Below are positions 8,393 through 15,519 of a stretch of 16,114 nucleotides of DNA, piece by piece (position 1 is the stretch's first letter; each line of letters opens with the position of its first letter). A program made the translations under genes and the position numbers. The stretch comes from an uncultured Caulobacteraceae bacterium (GTDB taxonomy: Bacteria; Pseudomonadota; Alphaproteobacteria; Caulobacterales; Caulobacteraceae): the NCBI GenBank assembly GCA_946482375.1, contig CAMLRH010000025.1, positions 1 through 16,114 on the forward strand, read 5' to 3'. The notes under the pieces were generated by a model that made no database searches, was not told the origin of the DNA, and was given only the letters and a program-made list of their open reading frames with translations.

Positions 8393-9352
8393 ATGGCCGG
8401 CAGCTCGCGTGCCGTCGCCCCCGAGGCGGCCGCCCCTGCGCAGATCAACGTCGATCTCCTGCTGTTCTTCAATGCAGTCGCGGAGGAATTGTCCTTCACA
8501 CGCGCGGCGCGGCGGCTTGGCATCGACCAGTCGTGGCTTTCGCACAAGATCCGGCAGCTGGAGACCGAGCTCTCCTGCACTCTCTTCGCCCGTACGACCC
8601 GCCGGATCGAGTTGACCAGCGCCGGTTTGGCCCTGCTCGAGCCAAGCCGCGCGCTGGCGCGGGCAGCCGACGAGGCGCGCCGCGCCGCCGCAGCCGTGAG
8701 CGCCGGACTCAAAGGCACGCTGCGGATCGGCGCGCTCCCTTACAGCTTCCTCAACCCCGAGCGGGTGCAGCTTGTCGACGGGTTCATGAGAGAGCATCCG
8801 GAAACTGAACTGGACGTCAGCACCGGCCCTTCGCTGCAACTCCTGGAGCGGGTTGTGCGGGGCGAACTCGACCTCGCCTTCATCTCCTGGCCGTTCGATC
8901 CGGCGGGCCTGGAGATGCTTGAGGTGCGGATAGACAACTTCCTTCTGCTGGCGCCGCGTGACAACCCGCTGGCGGAAAAGGAAGAGGTCACTCTTGAAGA
9001 CGTGGCCGGGCAGCGAATGGTCATGCCTGTCGAGCGGCGCAATCCCTACACGTTCAAGTCGCTCTACCAGCCGTTCGTCGATGCCGGAGCCATTCCCATC
9101 CATGCGGCGGAATTCGAACGCGACGCGATGTTCCGTCTCGCGGAAGGCCAGAAAGCCCTCATCCTCTGCCACCACCACGACGTCGCGAACCGCTGCGGAG
9201 ACATCTTTGTCGCGCGCGAGCTGAGCGGATACCGTGCCGAGAACCGGAAATGCCTGGTTCGCCGGCGTAACTACCTCACGCCCGCTATCGAGGAGTTCTG
9301 GGCCATCGCCAAGGCCGGCGGGGCTAAGGCCATCGACCTGGAAGTTGTCTAG
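8393..9352 (+). CDS. LysR-family transcriptional regulator 1
   Basis: A 319-residue regulator of typical LysR length. After an Ala/Pro-rich N-tail of about 17 residues, the winged helix-turn-helix spans about 18-78 (LLLFFNAVAEELSFTRAARR, then DQSWLSHKIRQLE and the wing RRIELTSAG). A linker helix and a periplasmic-binding-protein-like effector domain follow, about 108-310, starting at LKGTLRIGALP. Trp in the recognition helix (QSWLS) is unusual, since most LysR proteins have Ala-Val-Ser there. The ATG at 8393 is preceded by AGGAAAGG at a suitable distance. The gene is divergent from the fused dehydrogenase operon, so by the family's habit it probably controls that operon and itself, with a CoA intermediate or the substrate as inducer. 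Its stop codon overlaps that of the convergent ligase 2. Confidence 0.93.
   Translation: MAGSSRAVAPEAAAPAQINVDLLLFFNAVAEELSFTRAARRLGIDQSWLSHKIRQLETELSCTLFARTTRRIELTSAGLALLEPSRALARAADEARRAAAAVSAGLKGTLRIGALPYSFLNPERVQLVDGFMREHPETELDVSTGPSLQLLERVVRGELDLAFISWPFDPAGLEMLEVRIDNFLLLAPRDNPLAEKEEVTLEDVAGQRMVMPVERRNPYTFKSLYQPFVDAGAIPIHAAEFERDAMFRLAEGQKALILCHHHDVANRCGDIFVARELSGYRAENRKCLVRRRNYLTPAIEEFWAIAKAGGAKAIDLEVV
9349..9352. other. Shared CTAG carrying both stop codons of convergent genes
   Basis: The palindrome CTAG provides TAG for LysR 1 on the plus strand (9350-9352) and TAG for ligase 2 on the minus strand (9351-9349). The genes meet tail to tail with no room for a terminator between the coding parts. 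Confidence 0.95.
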
Positions 9353-10830
9353 AACAGAGCCTTGACCGCGCGCTTGTCGATTTTCATGGACGGCGTGCGG
9401 GGGAGTTCGCGCACGACCTTGATCACCGTTGGCACCTGGTAGGCCACCAGCTCCCGGCGCGCGAATTTCATGAGTTCGGCCGGCGGCAAGAGCGGCTGAC
9501 CAGGCTTGATCTCGACGACGGCGGCCGGGGCTTCACCTAGCCGCTCGTGGGGCAGGCCGACGACGGCCACATCCCCGACCTGCGGGTGCCGCTTTAGCGC
9601 GTCGGCGATCACCGAAGGTACGATCTTGAAGCCGCCTCGGTTGATCGCGTCGTCGGCCCGGCCGTGGATATACAGAAAGTCGTCATCGTCGAACGAAACC
9701 AGGTCGGAGGTTCGCATCCACTGCGGCCCCATGCGGTGCACTCGCACCTCCATGACGCCCGTCGATCCGGGGGTGAGTTCCTCGCCGCTGTCGGGGTCCA
9801 CGACCCGCGCGTCGGCGACGTGACGCCGGAAGCGGCCGACCGCGGCCTCTTTCGCAAGGCCAAATCGTTTCCTGTCGGCGAGCGAGCCGTTGGCGATCAC
9901 GCCACAGTATTCGGTGGCTCCGTAGCTGCCCATGACGATAGGGCCGTAACGCTCTTCGAACCGGCGCGCGACCTGCCGATCCATGGGCGACGAGCCTGAC
10001 CAGACCCCGACAAGGCTCGACAAGTCCTCTGGAGAAGGATCGAAATCGAGAACCATGCGCATCATGGTCGGCGGCAGCCCTGCGGCGCGGTGCCGGTGGC
10101 GGCGGATGGCGGCGGTCCAGGCCTCCGCCGAAAACTTTTCCAGCAGAACGAGCCGCCGTCCGTCGCAGCCGCAACGGGAAACCGCGAGAGAGCCGGTGAT
10201 GTGGACAAGCGGCGAGTACTGGATCAGCGGGGACTGCTTAGGCGGGGACGTCTCTTCCTCGCCGAACTCCAGTCCTATCGCGATATTTTCCAGATGGGCC
10301 GCGTAGAGCGAGTCGAAGCGGATCGGTATGCGCTTGGGTGCGCCGGTCGTGCCGCTCGTCGGCATCAGGAAGGCGTTGAGACCGCTGTCCGGCATCACCG
10401 CCATCGAGGGGCGGGTCAGCACCCGCACGCCGAGGGGGTCGTCGTCGTTGAGGACCAGGGCGCCGATGCCGAGTTCCCGGGTCAACGCCTCAAGAGCGCC
10501 CGAGGCGTAGTCTTCCGGCTCAGCGATGACCGCCGCCAGCGGCGCGTTTCGAATGTCGGCATGAAGCCGCTCTTCAGACTGGAACGGGTTGAGCGGAACC
10601 TGGCATCGCTCCCCGGCCAGAATGCCGAGGAGCGCACTGGCGGACCACGGCCGGTTGCGGCCGACAATGCCAATCGGGGTGTGCGGCCCTATGCCCATCC
10701 CTTCCAGCGCGGCCTGCAGTCGCGCGGAGATCGTCGCCACCTCTCCCCAGGTGAACCAGCCGGCGTCCAGTTCGAATGCGGGCTCCGATGTCTTGGCGAG
10801 GGTTCGGCGAATTCTATGCGATAGTTCCAT
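9349..10830 (-). CDS. AMP-forming acyl-CoA ligase (ligase 2)
   Basis: Second adenylate-forming ligase, 493 residues from ATG 10830. Motifs are TSGTTGAPKR (158-167), SYGATEY (302-308), RTSDL with D376, HGRADD with R391, GGFKI (399-403) and PRTPSMK with K483 as the expected catalytic lysine, again with Met in place of the usual Gly. A GTG at 10887 could add 19 residues, but aligning with ligase 1 places the start at 10830; neither start has a clear ribosome binding site, so the start is uncertain. The gene lies 93 bp after the LysR 2 stop on the same strand and converges on LysR 1 with overlapping stop codons. It is more diverged from ligases 1 and 3 than these are from each other, so it probably has a different substrate, for example a later intermediate or a ring-derived acid. 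Confidence 0.92.
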   Translation of the reverse strand: MELSHRIRRTLAKTSEPAFELDAGWFTWGEVATISARLQAALEGMGIGPHTPIGIVGRNRPWSASALLGILAGERCQVPLNPFQSEERLHADIRNAPLAAVIAEPEDYASGALEALTRELGIGALVLNDDDPLGVRVLTRPSMAVMPDSGLNAFLMPTSGTTGAPKRIPIRFDSLYAAHLENIAIGLEFGEEETSPPKQSPLIQYSPLVHITGSLAVSRCGCDGRRLVLLEKFSAEAWTAAIRRHRHRAAGLPPTMMRMVLDFDPSPEDLSSLVGVWSGSSPMDRQVARRFEERYGPIVMGSYGATEYCGVIANGSLADRKRFGLAKEAAVGRFRRHVADARVVDPDSGEELTPGSTGVMEVRVHRMGPQWMRTSDLVSFDDDDFLYIHGRADDAINRGGFKIVPSVIADALKRHPQVGDVAVVGLPHERLGEAPAAVVEIKPGQPLLPPAELMKFARRELVAYQVPTVIKVVRELPRTPSMKIDKRAVKALF

Positions 10831-10923
10831 GATACTCGGCGACGCAGACGTTATTTTTCCAACCCTAAGGGGGGCCGCCAGGCCCACAAAAATCGCATCC
10901 GCCCAAGTCGTGGAGGGGTTCTC

Positions 10924-11814
10924 CTAGATGGACGCGGTCAGTTCCTCGGCGGCGCGCCAGTACCGGCCCACGGCGCGCTTGTCGTTGTCCGTCCGTTTGA
11001 CGAGCATATGACGGGCGGCGACGACCCCGCTGAGCGGACGGGCCACGAGCTCGCCGTCCCTTGCAAAGTCGGCCGGATCGCCTTCGACCATCAGGACGCC
11101 GATCCCCTGTGTTTTGGCGAAATGCTCCATCGCGCGACCGCCGGATTCAGGCACCGGCCTCAGGTCAACGCCCGCGTCGGTCAGCGGGGCGGAGATGGCG
11201 TCGTAAAGCTGTGGCTGCTCGGCTCGCCGGATCACGCCAATGCGTTGGCCGGACAGGTCGGCGGGCGCGAGGACATCGTGCTCGGCGAGGTCGGCGTTGC
11301 GGTCCACCAGGACGTACGGCGTCACCTCGCGCAACAGCAGAGCCTCCAGACCCCGGTCCAGGAAGGGCCACATGACGAGGGCGACGTCCAACTGGCCGCT
11401 GACCACCTCATCTATGAGTTCGGGCGTAATGCCCGCCTCGATCACCAGGCTGGCGTCGCGATAGAGAACCGTGAAGTCGTCGTTCAGGCGTCCGAACTCC
11501 GGCACGCCGCTACTGGAGGCGTGTGCGCCCACTCGCACGGACAGCGATACGTCGAAGGCCACGCTCCGCGACAGTTCGCGCAGGCGCCGGGCCGCGTCGG
11601 CCAGCTCCAGCGCGACGGGAAAGAGCTGCTCGCCTTGCGTCGTCAGTTCGATCCCGCCCTTGGTGCGGTCGAACAGGGCAAAGCCCAGCTGTTCCTCGAA
11701 CTTCCGCACCTGAGCCGAGAGCCAGGGCTGCGCGATGTTGAGGCGCGCGGCGGCGCGGGTGAAGGAGCGCTCCTCCGCCACGGCCGCGAAGAGGATGGCG
11801 AGGCGGGCGTTCAT
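10924..11814 (-). CDS. LysR-family transcriptional regulator 2
   Basis: A 296-residue LysR regulator. The winged helix-turn-helix occupies about 1-60 (LAILFAAVAEERSFTRAAAR, then AQPWLSAQVRKFEEQLG and the wing GIELTTQGE). The effector-binding domain runs from about 90 to 290. It shares with LysR 1 the WLS in the recognition helix and a WPF in the effector domain (LDVALVMWPF here, LDLAFISWPF there), so the two are paralogues of one subtype. The ATG at 11814 is chosen because the HTH begins at once, as in the family. It lies 60 bp after the beta dehydrogenase stop on the same strand, with a possible own promoter and a palindromic site in the gap. It may regulate the MaoC-dehydrogenase operon, ligase 2 and itself. 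Confidence 0.93.
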   Translation of the reverse strand: MNARLAILFAAVAEERSFTRAAARLNIAQPWLSAQVRKFEEQLGFALFDRTKGGIELTTQGEQLFPVALELADAARRLRELSRSVAFDVSLSVRVGAHASSSGVPEFGRLNDDFTVLYRDASLVIEAGITPELIDEVVSGQLDVALVMWPFLDRGLEALLLREVTPYVLVDRNADLAEHDVLAPADLSGQRIGVIRRAEQPQLYDAISAPLTDAGVDLRPVPESGGRAMEHFAKTQGIGVLMVEGDPADFARDGELVARPLSGVVAARHMLVKRTDNDKRAVGRYWRAAEELTASI

Positions 11815-11843
11815 GCTGTCATCTCAAGCGTCCTCACGAAATG

Positions 11844-11873
11844 ACTATCCCCCACCACTGGCCAGTGTGCCAA
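11844..11873 (-). promoter_or_regulatory. Possible promoter of LysR 2 with a 12-bp palindromic operator
   Basis: On the minus strand TTGGCA (11873-11868), an 18-nt spacer and GATAGT (11849-11844) resemble a sigma-70 promoter. The spacer begins with CACTGGCCAGTG (11867-11856), a perfect 12-bp palindrome. A transcript would start about 20 nt before the LysR 2 ATG. A palindrome in the spacer would suit autorepression. There is no T-run after it, so it is not a terminator of the upstream operon. Confidence 0.4.
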
Positions 11874-11874
11874 A

Positions 11875-12900
11875 TCAGGCGGGCGCGGGCTCGCGAATAA
11901 GGGCGGCCCGTTGCGCGCGCAGGTCCCCCGCCAGGACGTCCATCACGTGCGCCCGCTTCAGATAGAGATGGGCGTCCGCGTCAGCGGTGAAGCCGAAGGC
12001 GCCGTGCACCTGGATGTTGTGGGCTGCGTTCTTCAGCGCCGTGTCCGTGGCCAGGACCTTGGCGGCTAGAGCGTGGAATCGCGCGTCGGGCCGTCCGGTG
12101 GCAAGCGCCACCGAGGCGAAGGCCGTCTCGCACCAGGCCGCTTCAGCTAGTATCGCCATGTCGGCGCACTTGTGCTTGACGGCCTGGAAGGAGCCGATCG
12201 GCTTTCCGAACTGCTCACGGACCTTGGCGTAGGCGACGGCCATGTCCCGCGCGCCGTCGGCCAGGCCCACCGCATAGGCGGCGATCAGCAGCAACGCCCG
12301 GTCGGCTATCGGATCCTCTCCCGCGGGGACCCAGACGACCGGCCTCGCGCCATCCAGCCGCGCCCGTTCCAGGGTGAGGTGACTGTCCATGCACAGAACG
12401 TCCTGCAGGACGTCGAAGTCCGCCGTCCGGAAGAGGGCGGCCCCATCCGCCGACCATACGATCGCCCAGGCCGCTTCGCCGGCTTCGATGAGGTGGAACT
12501 CGCCCTCCGACTCCGGTCCCAGGGCGAATTCGCCGCGAGGGTTCGCCAGCGCCACACGCACCGAACCCGACGCGATCGCTTCAAGGATCGCCGGGTCGTC
12601 GGATCGGGCGGCGAGCCGCGCGCCGAGCGTCAGGCCGAGAACGGCCGGGGAAATGAGGTGGCGCCCGAACTCTCGGTACAACAGCGCTTCTTCGGAGGGA
12701 CCCAGTCCCACCCCGCCCTGCTGTTCGGAAAGCCCGAGGCTCAGAAAGCCGAGCTCGGCCAGGTCGCTCCACAACCGCGCGTCGCGGTTGCCGACCTGGC
12801 CATGTTGCGGGCGCAGGCGCTCGATGGGCGCTTCGCCGGCGAGAAAGCTGCGGGCCGCCTCGATGATTTGCGTCTGCTCGGGTGTGGGCAACAGGTTCAT
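11875..12900 (-). CDS. Acyl-CoA dehydrogenase, beta-type subunit
   Basis: A 341-residue acyl-CoA dehydrogenase-like protein. It starts with a helical N-domain (MNLLPTPEQTQIIEAARSFL) and has YAKVREQFGKPIGSFQAVKH (R228 to H243) and QVHGAFGF (297-304), the segments that in this family bind the FAD of a partner chain. The alpha-type signatures (GFSEP..GSDL, KIWTS and the AGTSEIQRN tail) are missing, which marks it as the non-catalytic partner of a heteromeric enzyme like those known from mycobacterial steroid side-chain degradation (FadE26-FadE27, FadE28-FadE29). Its ATG follows the alpha-subunit stop by 4 nt, so the two are translationally coupled and probably form an alpha2-beta2 enzyme. It is shorter than usual single-chain dehydrogenases (about 380 residues). 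It resembles the N-terminal half of the fused protein. Confidence 0.9.
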   Translation of the reverse strand: MNLLPTPEQTQIIEAARSFLAGEAPIERLRPQHGQVGNRDARLWSDLAELGFLSLGLSEQQGGVGLGPSEEALLYREFGRHLISPAVLGLTLGARLAARSDDPAILEAIASGSVRVALANPRGEFALGPESEGEFHLIEAGEAAWAIVWSADGAALFRTADFDVLQDVLCMDSHLTLERARLDGARPVVWVPAGEDPIADRALLLIAAYAVGLADGARDMAVAYAKVREQFGKPIGSFQAVKHKCADMAILAEAAWCETAFASVALATGRPDARFHALAAKVLATDTALKNAAHNIQVHGAFGFTADADAHLYLKRAHVMDVLAGDLRAQRAALIREPAPA

Positions 12901-12904
12901 GAGA

Positions 12905-14059
12905 TCACTTGGGCAGGCCGAGCACGCGCTCGCCGATGATGTTGCGCTGGATCTCCGACGTGCCGGCGGCGATCGTCGTCGAGTAGGAACGGAGGTAGGG
13001 ACGGATCCATGGATCGTCGTCCGGGAGTTCCAGCGAATCCGCGCCCAGGATGTCGAGAGCGATGCGCCGCGTGCGCTGCTGCAGCTGACTGAAGAAGGCG
13101 CGCGTCAGCGAAGCCTCCGAACCTGGTGCGCCGACGTAGGCTTTCGAAACGACCATGTAGGTCATGGCCCTGACCGCCGCGTGATCTGCGCGGAGCTGCG
13201 CGAGCCGCTGGCCCATTTCGTCATATTCCAGCGTGCGCGCGCCGAACCGCTGCCTGGCCATGTCGATCAGCTTTTCAAGCATCACGCCGTAGGTGATCTG
13301 CTCGGACATGCTGGCCGTGCCGCGCTCGAAGCCCAGCGTCGACATCGCCACGTTCCAGCCGTCGTTGATCTCGCCGACGACGTTGGAGAGTGGGATGCGG
13401 ACGTCGTTGTAGAAGACCTGATTGAAGTGGTGATGGCCGGGTTGGGTCATGATCAGGATTGGGCGCAGCTCGATGCCGGGCGTGGTCATGTCGCAGATCA
13501 CCCAGCTGATGCCCTTGTGCTTCGGGGCCTCGGGATCGGTGCGCACCAGCAGCTCCTGCCAGTCGGCAAGGTGAGCGTTGCTGGTCCAGATCTTCGAGCC
13601 GTTCACGACGAGGTGGTCGCCGTCGATCACGGCGCGTGTGCGCAAGCCGGCCAGGTCGGAGCCGTTGTTCGGCTCGGAAAACCCCTGACACCAGGCGACC
13701 TCGCCCTTCAGGATTTTCGGCAGGTGGAAGGCCTTCTGCTCCTCCGAACCCTTGGCCATGATCGTGGGCGCGGCGTGATTGCAGCCGACGAACAGCAGAT
13801 GCGCGTTGGGCGCGCCGGTGCGCGCATACTCCTCGTACCAGATGAGCTGGTGCGTCAGGGACAGGCCCCGGCCGCCATACTCCTTGGGCCATGAGACGCC
13901 CGCCCAGCCGCCCTCGTACTGTTTGCGCTGCCAGGACAGGTCGAATTCCCGCATGGCCTGTCCCTGAGTCGGCCTAGGCTCGCGCGGAATATTATCGTTC
14001 AGCCAGTCTCGCGCCTCCTCGCGGAAGCGCTCGTCCTCGGCCGTGAAATCAAGGTTCAT
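12905..14059 (-). CDS. Acyl-CoA dehydrogenase, alpha-type (catalytic) subunit
   Basis: A 384-residue acyl-CoA dehydrogenase that introduces an alpha,beta double bond in a CoA thioester with FAD, passing electrons to ETF. Motifs are WPKEYGGRG (57-65), CQGFSEPNNGSDL (124-136), KIWTSNAH (156-163) and AAGTSEIQRNIIGERVLG at the C-terminus. The MCAD catalytic Glu in this tail is Ala (A364). E245 in TLGFERG occupies the helix-G position used by isovaleryl-CoA dehydrogenase and by steroid-type alpha subunits. The gene sits between the MaoC and beta-subunit genes with 4-nt gaps on each side, so the three form one coupled operon. The heteromeric type is associated with bulky cyclic substrates, which is the main reason for the steroid/terpenoid suggestion. 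Confidence 0.93.
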   Translation of the reverse strand: MNLDFTAEDERFREEARDWLNDNIPREPRPTQGQAMREFDLSWQRKQYEGGWAGVSWPKEYGGRGLSLTHQLIWYEEYARTGAPNAHLLFVGCNHAAPTIMAKGSEEQKAFHLPKILKGEVAWCQGFSEPNNGSDLAGLRTRAVIDGDHLVVNGSKIWTSNAHLADWQELLVRTDPEAPKHKGISWVICDMTTPGIELRPILIMTQPGHHHFNQVFYNDVRIPLSNVVGEINDGWNVAMSTLGFERGTASMSEQITYGVMLEKLIDMARQRFGARTLEYDEMGQRLAQLRADHAAVRAMTYMVVSKAYVGAPGSEASLTRAFFSQLQQRTRRIALDILGADSLELPDDDPWIRPYLRSYSTTIAAGTSEIQRNIIGERVLGLPK

Positions 14060-14063
14060 ACGC

Positions 14064-15311
14064 TCAGCGCTCCGGCTTCACCGCGTGCGCGCGGGCCGTG
14101 ATTTCAGAGGGCGGTTGCGGTAGCTCGATATCGGCGGTGCGCGTGGGAAGGATCACCAGCGCGGTTCCAGGGGCGGTGTTCTCTCCGCGCTGGTTCACCG
14201 ACTCCAGCCGCAGCTCAACGACATGATGGCCGTCCTCGACCCGCTTGTCGGTGACGACGCCGCCGCAGATCGTGGTGTCGCCCATGAAGTTGAAGATGCG
14301 CGTCTGCAGCGACAGCTTCCAAAGCCAGCCGTCGTCGCCCATCCAGTTGGTCACCAGGTGCGCGAGCCAGTTGGCGCGCATCTGGCCGTAGTCGTGCGGG
14401 GCCGGAAGACCGAGGTCGCGGGCGCGGTCCTGGTCCCAGTGCACGCGCTGGGCGACGTCCGGCACGCCGTAGCGGTCCTCGACATAGAACCCGGGCATGC
14501 GCTTGCGCTGCCGGTGGTTCAGCTTGAGCGGCCCGATACCGTAGTGACTAAGGCCCTGGCCCATGTGGTAGGCGATGACGTCCACCATCGACAGCGGTCC
14601 CTTGGCCACCGGCGTCAGCGGTTCGCCGATCTCCACATCTTCCCAGTAGCGCTTCTCAGGCCCGCGCAGTTGCTCGGCGGCATAGACCTCGTCGATGCGC
14701 GCGATGTCGTCGGGGGTATAGGTCTGACGCTCCAGGCCCGCGTATTTTCCAACCTTGCGTGAGCCGGACCGTTCGGCGCTGACGAAGCTTTCCTCCCGCA
14801 TCGCAAGCGGCGCGCCTTGCGCGTCGATGTAGAGATGACGATAGACTTCGGTGACCGTCAGGCCGCCGCTGAACTTGGAGTTTTCACGCACAAACACGTT
14901 GCCGGTGGCGTAATCGTCGTAGACCACCGCCCCCGGTGTTAGCGGTCTCCACCAGCTCCAATCGACCCCGCTGTAATACTTGCTGACACCCTTGAAGAGA
15001 CCCTTGAACAGCGCCTTGGTCTCGGCATCCGGTTTCTTGGCCAGCCCGATACCCGTCGACACGAAGAACATCGGCGGCGCGATCATGTCGCCCCAACGCG
15101 TGCCTCGTCCATAGTCGCGCTTGTTCCAAAGCGGATTTTCGTCGCCGGTGCTGAAGGCAAAATGCCGGATGGCGTCAACGGTGACTTCCAGGTTGTAGGG
15201 CGGGTTGTGTTCGAAGCGCGGCACGCCGATCTGCTGCTTGCAACGCTCGATGTCCTCGGGCGTGATCTTGCCGTCGATGTCCTTCGGTTCAGTAACAGCT
15301 GCGTCGGTCAT
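14064..15311 (-). CDS. Double hot-dog MaoC / FAS1-like dehydratase family protein
   Basis: A 415-residue protein with two hot-dog domains, about 25-185 and 222-405, as in FAS1-like/MaoC enoyl-CoA hydratases. The N-terminal domain has FSTGDENPLW (53-62). D57 and N59 match the hydratase-2 motif (G-D-x-N-P-L-H), but its catalytic His is W62. The second domain lacks the motif and has conserved-looking segments such as RANWLAHLVTNWMGDDGW. Hydration of the enoyl-CoA made by the dehydrogenase pair is the likely role, but with the His changed another chemistry is possible. The start at 15311 is chosen because AAAGAGGGCG precedes the ATG. An alternative at 15389 would add 26 residues of poor composition. 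It is first in the operon with the dehydrogenase subunits (4-nt gap) and divergent from ligase 3. Confidence 0.85.
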   Translation of the reverse strand: MTDAAVTEPKDIDGKITPEDIERCKQQIGVPRFEHNPPYNLEVTVDAIRHFAFSTGDENPLWNKRDYGRGTRWGDMIAPPMFFVSTGIGLAKKPDAETKALFKGLFKGVSKYYSGVDWSWWRPLTPGAVVYDDYATGNVFVRENSKFSGGLTVTEVYRHLYIDAQGAPLAMREESFVSAERSGSRKVGKYAGLERQTYTPDDIARIDEVYAAEQLRGPEKRYWEDVEIGEPLTPVAKGPLSMVDVIAYHMGQGLSHYGIGPLKLNHRQRKRMPGFYVEDRYGVPDVAQRVHWDQDRARDLGLPAPHDYGQMRANWLAHLVTNWMGDDGWLWKLSLQTRIFNFMGDTTICGGVVTDKRVEDGHHVVELRLESVNQRGENTAPGTALVILPTRTADIELPQPPSEITARAHAVKPER

Positions 15312-15519
15312 CGCCCTCTTTCCCCTTTTTCTGTTCGGGTGGACGATTCCCGCTGGCGCCGTCACCGGCCAATCCGAGAACGGCCGCATTCAGGTCTAAG
15401 GCCCCGAGAAGGTCGATCTAGGGGGCGGGAGCCATAAACCGGGGAAGTCGAGCTTGGACGGACTCCGGCGCGCGGGGTGGTGTGGGGGCGAGATGCGGCG
15501 CTCCGCCGCGCGAAAGTCC
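15312..15519. promoter_or_regulatory. Divergent control region between the MaoC operon and ligase 3
   Basis: 208 bp between divergent starts, so it should carry promoters in both directions. The sequence shows two copies of CCGAGAA (15374-15380 and 15404-15410) exactly 30 bp apart. No clear -35/-10 pair or long palindrome is visible. The part from 15493 may be coding if ligase 3 uses the earlier ATG. Confidence 0.4.

Noticed and set aside
12389..13894. Plus-strand open frame of 501 codons opposite the dehydrogenase pair
   Set aside because: It lies antisense to two clear acyl-CoA dehydrogenase genes, shows no known motif and is rich in Arg, Ala and His, as expected from mirrored GC-rich codons.
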